This document shows, in pieces, positions 16,484 to 27,100 of a stretch of 58,146 nucleotides of DNA (position 1 is the stretch's first letter; every line of letters starts with the position of its first letter). A program made the position numbers and the translations under genes. The notes beneath the pieces were generated by a model. The model saw nothing but the letters and a program-made list of their open reading frames with translations, was not told where the DNA came from and ran no database searches. This stretch comes from Acidimicrobiales bacterium (GTDB lineage Bacteria; Actinomycetota; Acidimicrobiia; Acidimicrobiales; JAHWLA01): assembly GCA_035536915.1 (NCBI GenBank), contig DATLNE010000033.1:1-58146 (forward strand), written 5' to 3'.

Positions 16484-16996
16484 CTAGTTCCGGCTCGGGA
16501 AGATGCCTTGGAGGGCGATGCAGAAGCTGAGGACGGTGTAGGGCTGGCGGTTCTCGTGGGGCTGGCTGCCGCCCGCGTTCCCCAATGCGTTGGGCGCCAT
16601 GGCGGCCAGGCCGCTGCCGCCGTTGTAGGCGGCGCCGAACGTGGTGTTGTCGACCGTCGCCAGGAGGTTTCCGGTGGGAACGGCCGACGACGCCGGGTCG
16701 GACGTGCCCTGGGCGAAGTGGATGTGCTGCGGCAGCTCCTGCGTCGTCACCGTGTGAGCGGCCTCACCGCCGGCCGTCCCCTGCGCGAAGCCGGCCCCCA
16801 CGTGCAACGGAACCTTGCTGCGCAGGTCGGGCAGGGCGAACGTCGTCTGGCCGTTGCCGCCGTACATGACCCCCAACAGGGAGAACAGCGCTTGGTTCTG
16901 GTTGATCGGCAGAAACTGGCCGTTGCAGTACGCCCACCCGCGCGGCGGGTAGTCGAAGGCCATGATCCGGATTTCGCCGAGGAACGGTTCACCCAT
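16484..16996 (-). CDS. Phage tail collar domain protein 1
   Basis: A 170-aa tail-collar protein, first of the trio after the giant gene. It shows FLGEIRIMAFDYPPRGWAYC, LPINQNQALFSLLGVMYGGN, TTFALPDLRSKVPLHVGAG, ELPQHIHFAQG and HENRQPYTVLSFCIALQGIF. No phage structural, integrase or lysis genes are nearby, so a prophage is unlikely. It begins 15 nt after the giant protein 2 stop. Confidence 0.92.
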   Translation of the reverse strand: MGEPFLGEIRIMAFDYPPRGWAYCNGQFLPINQNQALFSLLGVMYGGNGQTTFALPDLRSKVPLHVGAGFAQGTAGGEAAHTVTTQELPQHIHFAQGTSDPASSAVPTGNLLATVDNTTFGAAYNGGSGLAAMAPNALGNAGGSQPHENRQPYTVLSFCIALQGIFPSRN

Positions 16997-17011
16997 TGCA
17001 ATGCTCCTTGC

Positions 17012-20000
17012 TCATGGCGTTGTGCACGTGGTGCCGTTGGAGAACTCGGCGTCCGTGTTGAACAGGTTGCCGAACGTGGTGCCCGGGTTGAGCGAGTGGA
17101 TGTAGGCCTGCGTCACGTCGCCCGTTCCGGACGTGTCCGGGCTCTCCTGGAACTTGAAGCTGCCGACGCCTCCGTTGTCCTGGAGGTAGATGTCGAAGTA
17201 GGTGCCGGCCGGCCCCGGCGTCCCGCTGACGCTGTTGCCGCTGACGGCAGCGCACGTGGTGTCGCCGTCGCCGTCGAAGTTGAAGATGCCGATCCCACCG
17301 ACGAACGCCACAGCTCCGTTGCCGCTGTGCCCGCTGATTGTGTTGTTGCGCACGATGAAGTGGGCCGTGGACACCGAAGCCGCCGGGCTGTCGTCACCAA
17401 AGTTCGTGAGTTGGATGCCGTCGCCGCCTGCATTGGAGATCGAGTTGTTCTCGATGAGCAGACGGGTGTCGGCGGTCTCGTCAACGAAGCCGGTGATGGC
17501 ATGGCCCGCCGGGTTCGTGAACGTGTTGTTGGTGATCGTTCCGCGGAGCAGCGAGTTGTCGTTGGTGTCCGTGCTCACCACGCCGTTGCCGCCTGCTCCG
17601 GTGAAGGTGTTGCCGTTCACCGTCAACACCGTCGTCGTGTTGTCCTGGCCGCTGGCGACCAGGCCGCCTGCGAACCCGGCCGCGCTGTTCACCGTGTTGC
17701 TGGTGAAGGCCACCGTGCTCGTGCCACTCCCAAGGCCGTTGGCGGCGCCCACCAGCAAGGAGTTGCCCTTGATGTTGGTGAACGTCGTTCCGTTGACCGT
17801 CGCCGTGATGGCGGATGAGCCGTCCGGGGTGAACTGGATGGCCTGGCTGGCAAAGGTGCCGCCGACGCTCGAGAACGTGGTGCCACCTGTGACGTTGACG
17901 GTGACGTTGGTGTTGTTGTTCTCGACCAGCAGCAGCGTCTCGGTGGCGTCGCTGTAGGTGCCGCCGGTGATCGCCAGCGTGCCTGCCTGGTTCGACAGGT
18001 AGACGCCGTGCTCGTTGTCGGCATCACCTGCGCCCGCCACCTGGGCCCGGGTGAGGGTCAGGTTGGTGACGGCCGAGCCGCGGATGCCGTGCCCGTTGGC
18101 GTTGGTGACGTTGACGTTGGCCAGCGACACGTCGCGCGTGTTGGTGAGCGAGATGCCGTCGCCGCTCGTGTTCTGGATGGTGCCGCCGGAGCCGAGCGTG
18201 GAGCCCGTGCCGGTGACCGTGAGGTTGCCGGAACTCCCCGTGCTGTTGAGCACGATGCCGTTGGTGGCGCCGTTGGCCGAGATGCTCTGGAACGTCAGGT
18301 CACTGGCGCCGATCGTGGTGTTGACCACGTTGAGGGCCGTGCCGGTCGTGCTCGACAGGGTGTTGGTTGCGCCTACCACCGTCACCGTGCCGCCGCCGGT
18401 GGCGGCGAAGGCCGGGCTGGTGGCCGAGGTGAGGTTGACGCCGCCGTTGAAGGCGATGGTGGCGCCCGTGTTGGTGGTCAGCGAGACGCCGGCACCGGTG
18501 GTGTCACTCACGGCGCCGTTGAACGTCACCGTGCCGCCCGTCTTGTTGGCGATCGACACCGTCGTGCCGGTGGCATTGGCCACCGTGCCTGCGTAGGTGA
18601 AGGTGCCGGTGCCGCTGACGACCTGGAAGCCCTCCGCCGCCGCGCCCGAGAGGGCGCCGGTGCCGAGCGAGGTCGGCGTGGTGGTGTTCACCGCGGAGAG
18701 GTACACGTTGTCGGTGCCCCCGCTCGACGTGGTGGAGACGAAGTCACCGGTGATCGTGCCGGTACTCAGGCTCAGCGCCTGCCCCGCGCTGTTGAGCACC
18801 ACGTCGGCGGCGCTGCCGACGCCGGTGGTGAGCGTGCCGAAGGACGTGCCCGTGAGGGCGTTGGCCCCCGTGAGGGTGAGGCCGCGAACGACGTTGTCGG
18901 TGCCCAGGGTGACCGTGGACTGCACGGTCGGGTTGGTCCCGTTCACCGCGGGGCGGGCAACGGTGCCCGCGGGCGGGGTGATGCCCATGAGGTCGTCAAA
19001 CGACGTCGCCTTGGCGCCTGCACCGACCAACCACTCGTTGTTGGGAAGCGAGATGCCCGCGGCGTAGGTGCCCGAGTGCACGAAGACCCGGTGGCCCGCA
19101 GCGTCGACCGTGGCCACCTTGGTGAGGGTGGCGAAGGGTCGGGTGAGGGTGCCCGTGCCCGTGGTGTCGTTGCCCGAGGCAGCATCGGCGTACCAGATGA
19201 CCGGGCCGCTCACTGTGAAGGTGATGGTCTGCGGCGCACTGGCCACACCCGGCGCCGGGTGCCCGCTGTCGACCACCGTGTAGGTGACCGTGTAGTCACC
19301 CGTGCCGCCTGCGGGCGGCTCGAAGTCGAAGCTGCCGTTGGCGTTGTCGACGTTGGAGATTGTGCAGCCGACGCAGCCTGCACCGGCCGTGACGCTGCCG
19401 AGGGTGTACGTCGGGGACCATGCCGCATCACCGGCGACGTCGTTGGGGTCGGTGGCGCCTGCGAGCAAGCCGGAGATCGACCGCTTCATGTTGGTCTCCA
19501 CGTCGAACGACTTGGCCGCCGCCACCGGGGCGTCGTTGACGGGGTTCACCGTGATGGTGAACGTCTGGGCGTCACTGGTGTCGTCGCCGCCGTTGGCGGT
19601 GCCGCCGTTGTCGGAGAGCGAGATCGTCACCGTGGCCGACCCGTAGATGTTCGGTGCCGTCGTGTAGGTCAGGGTGCCCGTGGGGGTGACGCCGGGCTGC
19701 ACCGAGAACAGGGCGTTGTTGTCGTTCGAGGTGGTGAACGAGAGGGTCTGGGCCGACTCGTCGCCCGGACCCTTGCTGATGGCCGAGGCCCAGTTGCTGA
19801 TGCTCTGCGCACCGGCGTCTTCGTTGACCGTCTGGTCGGAGCCCTTGGTGAAACTGGGGGTGTCGTTGACGGCGGTCACCGTGATGGTGAACGTCTGGGT
19901 GGCGCCCGTGTCGTCGCCGCCGTTTGCCGTGCCGCCGTCGTCGACCGGCGTGACCGAGACCGTGGCCGAGCCGTTGGCGTTGGCTGCGGCCGTGTAGGTC

Positions 20001-23000
20001 AGGTCGCCCGCGCTGTTCACGACAGGCAGGGCGGAGAACATCCCGTCGTTGTCGGTCGTCACCGTGAAGGTGACGGCCTGGACCGATTCGTTAGCCGGGC
20101 CTGCGCTGACGGCCGTGGCCCACCCGTTGACCGTCTGCGCCCCCGCGTCCTCGTTGACGGACTGGTTGTCGCCCTTGGTGAAGGTGGGCTCGTCGTTCAC
20201 CGGGTTGACGGTGATGGTGGCGGTGGCGGGGGCCGAGTCGATGGTGCCGTCGTTGACGGTGTAGGTGAAGCTGTCGCCGCCGTTGAAGTTGGCGCTGGGC
20301 GTGTAGGTCACCGTGGCCGTGCAGGTGCTGGGCGTGTTGGTGTCGCAGCTGGTGCCGCTCGGCACGGTCACGAGGCCGTTGGAGGCCGTGCCCGCGGTGA
20401 ACGTCAGCGCGTCGCCGTCGGCGTCGTGGCCGGTCAGGGTGACGGGGATGGCGCCGCCGTCCTCGTTGCCACTGGCGCTGGTGGCGTCAGCGGTCGGGGT
20501 CGCGTTCGGGGGCATGACGTTGATCGTCACCGTGCCGGAGTCGGTAGCAGTCCCGTCGCTCACGTCGTAGGTGAAGGTGTCTGTGCCGGTGAAGAACGTG
20601 CCGGGGGCGTAGGTGAACGAACCGTCGGGGTTCAGCGTGACCGTGCCGTTGGCGGGGTCACTGGCGTTGCCGGCAGTGAGCGCCTGGCCGTCGGCGTCGG
20701 TGTCGTTGGCGAGGACGCCAGGCGCGGCCACTGTCAGGTTCGTGTTCTGAACGCCCGCGTAGGGGCCGTCGTCGACGGCCACCGGCGCGTCGGCGATCGG
20801 GTTGACCGTGATCGTCACGGTGGCGATGTTGCTGTCGAGGCCGCCGTCGTTGGCCTTGTAGGTGAACGTGTCGGCGCCGTTGAAGTTGGGATTGGGCGTG
20901 TAGCTGAAGGAGCCGTCGGCGTTGAGGGTGAGGGTGCCGTTGGCGGGCCCGTTGACCAGGACTGCGGTGAGGGCGTCGCCGTCGGCGTCGGTGTCGTTGG
21001 CCAGCACGCCGGGAGCGACGACGTTGCGCGTCACGTCCTCGTCTGTGGCATAGGAATCGTTCGTCGCCACCGGGGCGTCGGCCACCGGCGCCACCGTCAC
21101 GGTGACCGTGCCCGAATCGGTGAGCGTGCCGTCCGACACCGTGTAGTCGAACGACGCGATGCCGGTGAAGTTGGCTACAGGCGTGAAGGTGAACGAGCCG
21201 TCGGGGTTGCCGGTAACGGCGCCGTTGACCGCGTTGCCGAAGGTCGTGGCGGTGAGCGGGCTGCCGTCAGCGTCGGTGTCGTTGCCGAGCACGCCCGGTG
21301 CGGTCACGACGAGCGGGGTGTCCTCGTTGGTGTTGTAGGCGTCGTCGGCAGCCACCGGGGCGTCGTTGACGCTGTCGACGGTCAGGGCGACGGCGCCGGT
21401 GTCGGAGCCGCCGTTGCCGTCGGCCACCGTGTAGGTAAACGCGTCCGGCCCGTTGTAGCCGGCGGTCGGGGTGTAGGTGAACGACCCGTCGGCGTTGAGT
21501 GCAAGGGTGCCGTGGTCGACGTCGTCGAGCACGGTTGCCGTCAAGGTGTCGCGGTCGGCGTCGCTGTCACCGAGCAGCACGCCCGGAGCAGCGACGACAA
21601 GCGGGGTGTCCTCGGCGACGTTGTAGGTGTCGTCGTCGGCCACGGGAGCGTCGTTGACCGGGTTCACCGTGAGGTTCACGGTGGCCACGTTGCTGTCGCT
21701 GGTGCCGTCGTTGGCCTTGTAGGTGAACGAGTCCCCGCCGGCGTAGTCGGCGTTCGGCGTGTAGGTGAAGCTGCCGTCGGCGTTCAGTGCCAGCGTGCCG
21801 TTGGCCGGGCCGGTGCCCAGCACCGCGGTGAGCGGACTGCCCTCGACATCGCTGTCGTTGGCCAGCACGCCGGGGGCGACGACGGCGAGCGGCGTGTCCT
21901 CGGCCGTGTTGTAGGCGTCGTTGACGGCCACGGGGGCGTCGTTGACGGCGTTGACCGTGAGGGTGACAGCGCCGACGTCGGTGCCGCCGTTGCCGTCGGC
22001 CACGGTGTAGGTGAAGGCGTCGGGGCCGTTGTAGTTGGCGGTCGGCGTGTAGGTGAACGAGCCGTCGGCGTTCAGCACCAGGGTGCCGTGGTCGACGTCG
22101 TCGAGGACGGTGCTCGACAGGGAGTCGCCGTCGACGTCGCTGTCGCCGTCGAGCACGCCGGGAGCGTTGCCGGTGAGCGGAGTGTCCTCGTTGGTCGAGT
22201 AGGAGTCGTCGTCGGCCACGGGAGCGTCGTTGACCGCGGTGACGGTCAACGTGACAGTGGCCGTGTTGCCCTCCGCGGTGCCGTCGTTGGCCTTGTAGGT
22301 GAAGGAGTCGGCGCCGTTGTAGTTGGCGTTCGGCGTATACGTGTAGGAGCCGTTGGGGTTGAGGGTCAACGTGCCGTTGTCGACGTCGTCCACCAGCCCG
22401 GCCGTCATGGGGCTGCCCTCGACGTCGCTGTCGTTGGCCAGCACGCCGGGGGCGGGAACGTTGAGAACAGTGTCCTCATCGGTGCTGCCGACGTCGTTGA
22501 CGGCGACGGGGGCGTCGTTGACCGCGGTGACCGTCAAGGCCACCGTCACGGTGTTGCTGTCGGCGGCGCCGTCGTTGGCCTTGTAGGTGAAGGAGTCGGC
22601 GCCGTTGTAGTTCGCGTTCGGGGTGTAGGTGTAGGAGCCGTTCGGGTTGAGCGTCAGCGAGCCGTTGCTCGGGCCGGCCACCAAGACGGCGGTCAGCGGG
22701 TCGAGGTCGATGTCGGCGTCGTTGGCGAGTACGCCGGGAGCGGCGACCACCAGCGCGGTGTCCTCGCTCGTGGCACCTGTGTCGCCCACGGCCACGGGGG
22801 CGTCGTTGACGCCGCCCACGTTGATCGTCGCCGTCGCCGTGTCGGAGGCGTCGTTGCTGTCGGTGGCGCGATAGGTGAACGAGTCGGTGCCGTTGGCGTT
22901 GGCGTTCGGGGTGTAGGTGAACGAGCCGTCGCCGTTGAGGGTAAGGGTGCCCTTGGTCGGGCCTGTCACCAACGAAGCCGTCAGCGGGTCGCCGTCGTCG

Positions 23001-23965
23001 TCGGTGTCGTTGGCCAGCACGCCTTCTGCGGCCGACTTGGTCAGGACGGTGTCCTCGGTGGCGCTGTAGGTGTCGGCGTTCGCCACGGGAGCTTCGTTGG
23101 CCAGGCCGAGGATGGCGATGAGCGGGCGGGGCACCTTGGTGCCGCCGAGCGACCCGGCGAAGGGAGCGTCGCCGAAGGCGAACACGCCGCCGTCGGCGCC
23201 GAGCAGGTTGTAGCCGTCGCCGGTGGAGCTGGGGGCGGCGTCGGTGATGGGGGCGTTCAACTTCATGCCGCCCAGCGAGCCGTAGAAGGTGAAGCCGTTG
23301 AAGGTGAAGATGCCGCCGTCGTCGGCGATCAAGGCGTAGCCGGGGCCTTCGTCGGCCATCATGATCTCGACGACCGGGCCGTTGAGCTTTGTGCCCGCCA
23401 TGGACCCGCCGAAGCTGGTGTTGCCGAAGGTGAAGACACCGCCGTCGCCTGCGGTGAGGATGTAGCCGTCGTTGGCCTTGTTGAGGGCGCCGTCGACGAT
23501 CGGCTTGTTGAGCTTCATGCTCCCCAGCGAGCCGCGGTAGGGGGCGTCGCCGAAGGTGAAGACGCCGCCGTCGGCGGCGAAGAGGATGTAGCCCCCGCCC
23601 GTGCGGGTGACGTCGACGCCCACGATGGGGGCGTTCAGCTTTGTGCCCGCCAGCGAACCGAAGAACGGCGCATCGCCGAAGGTGAACACGCCGCCGTCGG
23701 ACGCAGCCATGACGTGGCCCAGCCCGGTGGGCGTCGATTCGGCATCGACGATCGGTGCCCGCAGCTTGGCGCCCGACAGGCTCCCCGCTGCTGCGGCATC
23801 ACCGAAGCCGGTGGTGACGCCCGCGTTGTCGACCAGCACGTAACCGCGCTGGGCCGCCGAGGCCTGGACCGTCCCTTCGGCTGCGGTTGCCGGTGAGCCG
23901 AGGCCCGCCAGCGCTACCAGCATCCCGAACGCCAACACGAGCACCGCTCGTACGCGCGTCGACAC
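17012..23965 (-). CDS. Giant secreted repeat protein 2 (SDGGVF repeats, about a dozen cadherin-like domains, beta-helix)
   Basis: A predicted surface protein of about 2317 aa. GTG at 23965 is chosen as start because GGGGGG lies 6 nt upstream and a signal peptide follows (VRAVLVLAFGMLVALAGLGS...ATA); a GTG at 23998 would add 11 residues. Domains in order: six SDGGVF repeats (23848-23104); about eleven bacterial cadherin-like modules with PVAxxDxYxTxEDTPLxVxAPGVLxxDxDxDGDxLTA and GTLxLNxDGSFTYTPxANYNG; two or three modules starting FTKGxxQxVNEDAGAQ; a fibronectin/Ig-like stretch; then a right-handed beta-helix region beginning WYADAASGNDTTGTGTLTRP and rich in N-T-G-G repeats to the C-terminus. 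No anchor motif is visible at the end. It heads the tail-collar operon, so an envelope adhesin or fibre function fits. Confidence 0.88.
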   Translation of the reverse strand: MSTRVRAVLVLAFGMLVALAGLGSPATAAEGTVQASAAQRGYVLVDNAGVTTGFGDAAAAGSLSGAKLRAPIVDAESTPTGLGHVMAASDGGVFTFGDAPFFGSLAGTKLNAPIVGVDVTRTGGGYILFAADGGVFTFGDAPYRGSLGSMKLNKPIVDGALNKANDGYILTAGDGGVFTFGNTSFGGSMAGTKLNGPVVEIMMADEGPGYALIADDGGIFTFNGFTFYGSLGGMKLNAPITDAAPSSTGDGYNLLGADGGVFAFGDAPFAGSLGGTKVPRPLIAILGLANEAPVANADTYSATEDTVLTKSAAEGVLANDTDDDGDPLTASLVTGPTKGTLTLNGDGSFTYTPNANANGTDSFTYRATDSNDASDTATATINVGGVNDAPVAVGDTGATSEDTALVVAAPGVLANDADIDLDPLTAVLVAGPSNGSLTLNPNGSYTYTPNANYNGADSFTYKANDGAADSNTVTVALTVTAVNDAPVAVNDVGSTDEDTVLNVPAPGVLANDSDVEGSPMTAGLVDDVDNGTLTLNPNGSYTYTPNANYNGADSFTYKANDGTAEGNTATVTLTVTAVNDAPVADDDSYSTNEDTPLTGNAPGVLDGDSDVDGDSLSSTVLDDVDHGTLVLNADGSFTYTPTANYNGPDAFTYTVADGNGGTDVGAVTLTVNAVNDAPVAVNDAYNTAEDTPLAVVAPGVLANDSDVEGSPLTAVLGTGPANGTLALNADGSFTYTPNADYAGGDSFTYKANDGTSDSNVATVNLTVNPVNDAPVADDDTYNVAEDTPLVVAAPGVLLGDSDADRDTLTATVLDDVDHGTLALNADGSFTYTPTAGYNGPDAFTYTVADGNGGSDTGAVALTVDSVNDAPVAADDAYNTNEDTPLVVTAPGVLGNDTDADGSPLTATTFGNAVNGAVTGNPDGSFTFTPVANFTGIASFDYTVSDGTLTDSGTVTVTVAPVADAPVATNDSYATDEDVTRNVVAPGVLANDTDADGDALTAVLVNGPANGTLTLNADGSFSYTPNPNFNGADTFTYKANDGGLDSNIATVTITVNPIADAPVAVDDGPYAGVQNTNLTVAAPGVLANDTDADGQALTAGNASDPANGTVTLNPDGSFTYAPGTFFTGTDTFTYDVSDGTATDSGTVTINVMPPNATPTADATSASGNEDGGAIPVTLTGHDADGDALTFTAGTASNGLVTVPSGTSCDTNTPSTCTATVTYTPSANFNGGDSFTYTVNDGTIDSAPATATITVNPVNDEPTFTKGDNQSVNEDAGAQTVNGWATAVSAGPANESVQAVTFTVTTDNDGMFSALPVVNSAGDLTYTAAANANGSATVSVTPVDDGGTANGGDDTGATQTFTITVTAVNDTPSFTKGSDQTVNEDAGAQSISNWASAISKGPGDESAQTLSFTTSNDNNALFSVQPGVTPTGTLTYTTAPNIYGSATVTISLSDNGGTANGGDDTSDAQTFTITVNPVNDAPVAAAKSFDVETNMKRSISGLLAGATDPNDVAGDAAWSPTYTLGSVTAGAGCVGCTISNVDNANGSFDFEPPAGGTGDYTVTYTVVDSGHPAPGVASAPQTITFTVSGPVIWYADAASGNDTTGTGTLTRPFATLTKVATVDAAGHRVFVHSGTYAAGISLPNNEWLVGAGAKATSFDDLMGITPPAGTVARPAVNGTNPTVQSTVTLGTDNVVRGLTLTGANALTGTSFGTLTTGVGSAADVVLNSAGQALSLSTGTITGDFVSTTSSGGTDNVYLSAVNTTTPTSLGTGALSGAAAEGFQVVSGTGTFTYAGTVANATGTTVSIANKTGGTVTFNGAVSDTTGAGVSLTTNTGATIAFNGGVNLTSATSPAFAATGGGTVTVVGATNTLSSTTGTALNVVNTTIGASDLTFQSISANGATNGIVLNSTGSSGNLTVTGTGSTLGSGGTIQNTSGDGISLTNTRDVSLANVNVTNANGHGIRGSAVTNLTLTRAQVAGAGDADNEHGVYLSNQAGTLAITGGTYSDATETLLLVENNNTNVTVNVTGGTTFSSVGGTFASQAIQFTPDGSSAITATVNGTTFTNIKGNSLLVGAANGLGSGTSTVAFTSNTVNSAAGFAGGLVASGQDNTTTVLTVNGNTFTGAGGNGVVSTDTNDNSLLRGTITNNTFTNPAGHAITGFVDETADTRLLIENNSISNAGGDGIQLTNFGDDSPAASVSTAHFIVRNNTISGHSGNGAVAFVGGIGIFNFDGDGDTTCAAVSGNSVSGTPGPAGTYFDIYLQDNGGVGSFKFQESPDTSGTGDVTQAYIHSLNPGTTFGNLFNTDAEFSNGTTCTTP
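23104..23848 (-). repeat. SDGGVF repeat array in giant protein 2
   Basis: Six units of about 120 nt encode GYxLxAxDGGVFTFGDAPFxGSLxGxKLNAPIVxxx. The units are more diverged than those in giant protein 1 and use LxGxKLNAP in place of GGxPLNxP. Confidence 0.8.
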
Positions 23966-24048
23966 AGGAATCCCCCCACTGCAAACGTTGTCCGCCACGA
24001 TCTGCCTTCCGTTGTCCCCCGGTAAACATCGGACGGTACACGCAGAAC

Positions 24049-24117
24049 TGAAGGACGAGAAGGACTAAACGGACAGGACTACGCCTGTCGTAGTCATCTA
24101 CGCACTGCGATGACCGG
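24049..24117 (-). terminator. Two short hairpins downstream of icmF
   Basis: Read on the minus strand after the icmF stop, GTCATC/GATGAC and then GACAGG/CCTGTC (loop CGTAGT) can pair, followed by CGTTTAGTCCTT. They could end icmF transcription ahead of giant gene 2. The stems are only 6 bp. Confidence 0.35.
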
Positions 24118-24119
24118 CC

Positions 24120-27100
24120 TCACACGTTGCGGCGGTAGCGGCCTCCGACCTCGAAGAGGGCGCCCGTGATCTCACCCAGCGAGCACACCCGTACGACGTC
24201 CATCAGCACCTCGAAGAGGTTCTCCCCGGCCAACGCGGCCTGCTGCAACCGCTCCAGGGCGGCGGGCCGTTCGGCGGTGTGCCGGGCCTGGAACTCCCGC
24301 AGCCGGCCCAGTTGGCCCTGCTTCTCCTCCTCGGTGGAGCGGGCCAGTTCGACGACCTCAGGCGTGGTGTCGCCCTTGGGGTTGAGGAAGGTGTTGACCC
24401 CGACGAGAGGCAGCGAGCCGTCGTGCTTGCGCTGCTCGTAGAGCATCGACTCGTCCTGGATGCGACCGCGCTGGTAGCCGGTCTCCATGGCCCCCAACAC
24501 GCCGCCCCGCTCGCTGATGCGCTCGAGCTCGGCCAGCACGGCCTCTTCCACCAGGTCGGTGAGCTCTTCGACCACGAACGACCCCTGCAGCGGGTTCTCG
24601 TTCATGGCGAGGCCCCACTCCTTGTTGATGACGAGTTGGATGGCCAGGGCCCGGCGCACCGACTCGCCCGTCGGCGTGGTCACCGCCTCGTCGTAGGCGT
24701 TGGTGTGGAGGCTGTTGGCGTTGTCGTAGATGGCGCACAGGGCCTGCAGGGTGGTGCGGATGTCGTTGAACGCCATCTCCTGGGCGTGCAGCGACCGCCC
24801 GCTGGTCTGCACGTGGTACTTCAGCTTCTGCGAGCGCTCGTTGGCCCCGTAGCGCTCCTTCATGGCCACGGCCCATATGCGCCGGGCCACCCGGCCGATG
24901 ACCGTGTACTCGGGGTCCATCCCGTTGGAGAAGAAGAAGCTGAGGTTGGGGGCGAAGTCGTCGACCTGCATGCCCCGGCCCAGGTAGGCCTCGACGTAGG
25001 TGAAGCCGTTGGCCAGGGTGAAGGCCAGCTGCGTGATGGGGTTCGCGCCCGCCTCGGCGATGTGGTAGCCGGAGATCGACACCGAGTAGAAGCGACGCAC
25101 CTCGTGGGCCACGAACCACTCCTGGATGTCGGCCATCATCCCCAGCGAGAACTCGGTGGAGAAGATGCAGGTGTTCTGGCCTTGGTCCTCCTTGAGGATG
25201 TCGGCCTGCACCGTGCCCCGCACGTTCTTCAGCACCCAGGCCCGCACCTCGGCTGCGTCCTCGGCGGTGGGCGGGCGGCCGTTGTCCTGCTCGAAGCGGT
25301 CGAGCCGCTGGTCGATCGCCGTGTTGAGGTACATGGCCAGGATGGTGGGCGCCGGGCCGTTGATCGTCATCGACACCGACGTCTTGGGATCGCACAGGTC
25401 GAACCCGCCGTAGAGCACCTTCATGTCGTCGAGGGTGGCGATCGACACGCCCGAATTGCCCACCTTGCCGTAGATGTCAGGGCGTTCGTCGGGGTCGAAG
25501 CCGTAGAGGGTGACCGAGTCGAAGGCCGTCGACAGGCGTGTGGCGGGCAGCCCCTCGGCCAGCAGGTGGAACCGCCGGTTGGTGCGGAACGGGTCGCCCT
25601 CCCCCGCGAACATGCGGGCCGGGTCCTCCTCCTCGCGCTTGAGGGGGAAGACGCCTGCGGCGAACGGGAAGCGGCCGGGCACGTTCTCGCAGCGCAGCCA
25701 CCGCAACAGTTCGCCGTGGTCGGCGTAACGGGGCAACGACACGCGGGAGAGGTCCGTTCCGGCCAGCGATGTGCGCTTGGGCACCGCCGCGTACTCGGCC
25801 ACCACGGCGTCCCAACCCTCGAGCAGTGATCGAGAGTGAGGGTCGAGGGTCGCCGCCAACTCGGTTTCCAGTTGGTCGAGGGCGTCGACTTCCGCACCCC
25901 GCTCCACCAAGGCTGCCCGGGTCTCTCGCACCTGTTGCAGGCGGCGGGCAATGTCGACCTGCTCGGCCGTCTCCGCGTGGTAGGCCCGCACCGCCTCGGC
26001 GATCTCGGCCAGGTACCGGTTGCGGTTCGGCGGCACCACGACCTCGGCCCGCGACGACACCTTGCTCTCGACAACCGGCAGCGTGCCCGCCGAGGTGCGC
26101 AGGCCGTGCTCGGCCAGGCGCCCCCGCAGGTGCTGGTACAGCGCGGTGACGCCGTCGTCGTTGAAGCGGGCGGCGATGGTGCCGAAGACCGGCAGGTCGT
26201 CGAGTGCCACGTTGAACTGCTCGCGGTTGCGGGCGACCTGGCGGCGCACGTCGCGCAGGGCGTCCTCGGCGCCGCGCCGCTCGAACTTGTTGATGGCCAC
26301 GGCATCGGCGAAGTCGAGCATGTCGATCTTCTCCAACTGGGAGGCGGCGCCGAACTCGGGCGTCATCACGTAGAGCGACACGTCGACGAAGGGCACAATG
26401 CCCGAGTCGCCTTGGCCGATGCCCGGGGTCTCCACGACGACCAGGTCGGCCCCGGCCGCTTTGCAGGCGTCGACGGCGTCGGCCAGCGCCTCGGGCACCT
26501 CGGAGGCGGCGCCCCGGGTGGCCAGCGAGCGGAAGAAGGCCTGGGGCGTGTCGATGCTGTTCATGCGGATGCGGTCGCCCAGCAGCGCCCCGCCCCCCTT
26601 GCGTCGGGTGGGGTCGATGGCCAGCACCGCGATGCGCAGCTTGTCCTCCTGGTCGAGGCGGAAGCGCCGCACCAGTTCGTCGGTGAGCGACGACTTGCCC
26701 GAGCCGCCGGTGCCGGTGATGCCGAGTACGGGCACGTTGCGCCCGGCGGCGGTGGCTGTGACCTCGGCCCGCTGGGCCTCGGGCAGGACGCCGGCCTCCA
26801 GGGCGCTGATGACGCGGGCGAGGGTGGGGCGGTGCCAGCCGTAGAGGGGGTCGAGCGAGGCGGGCAGGTCGGCGGCAGGCGGTAGGTCGCACTCGCGGAT
26901 CATGGTGTTGACCATGGCGGCCAGGCCCAGGCGCTGGCCGTCGTCGGGCGAGAAGATGCGGGCCACGCCGTAGGCGTGCAGCTCGGCGATCTCTGCCGGC
27001 ACGATCACCCCGCCGCCGCCCCCGTAGACCTTGACGTGGCCGAGGCCCTCGTCCCGCAGGCGGTCGACCAAGTACTTGAAGAACTCCATGTGCCCGCCCT

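Noticed and set aside
14269-16996. Prophage or phage-tail island
   Set aside because: Only collar-domain proteins are present. No terminase, capsid, portal, integrase, lysis gene or attachment repeat is visible, and chromosomal collar trios are known without phages.
18008-23896. 1962-codon open frame on the plus strand opposite giant protein 2
   Set aside because: Same explanation: periodic, low-complexity antisense translation of the cadherin repeats with no recognisable family.
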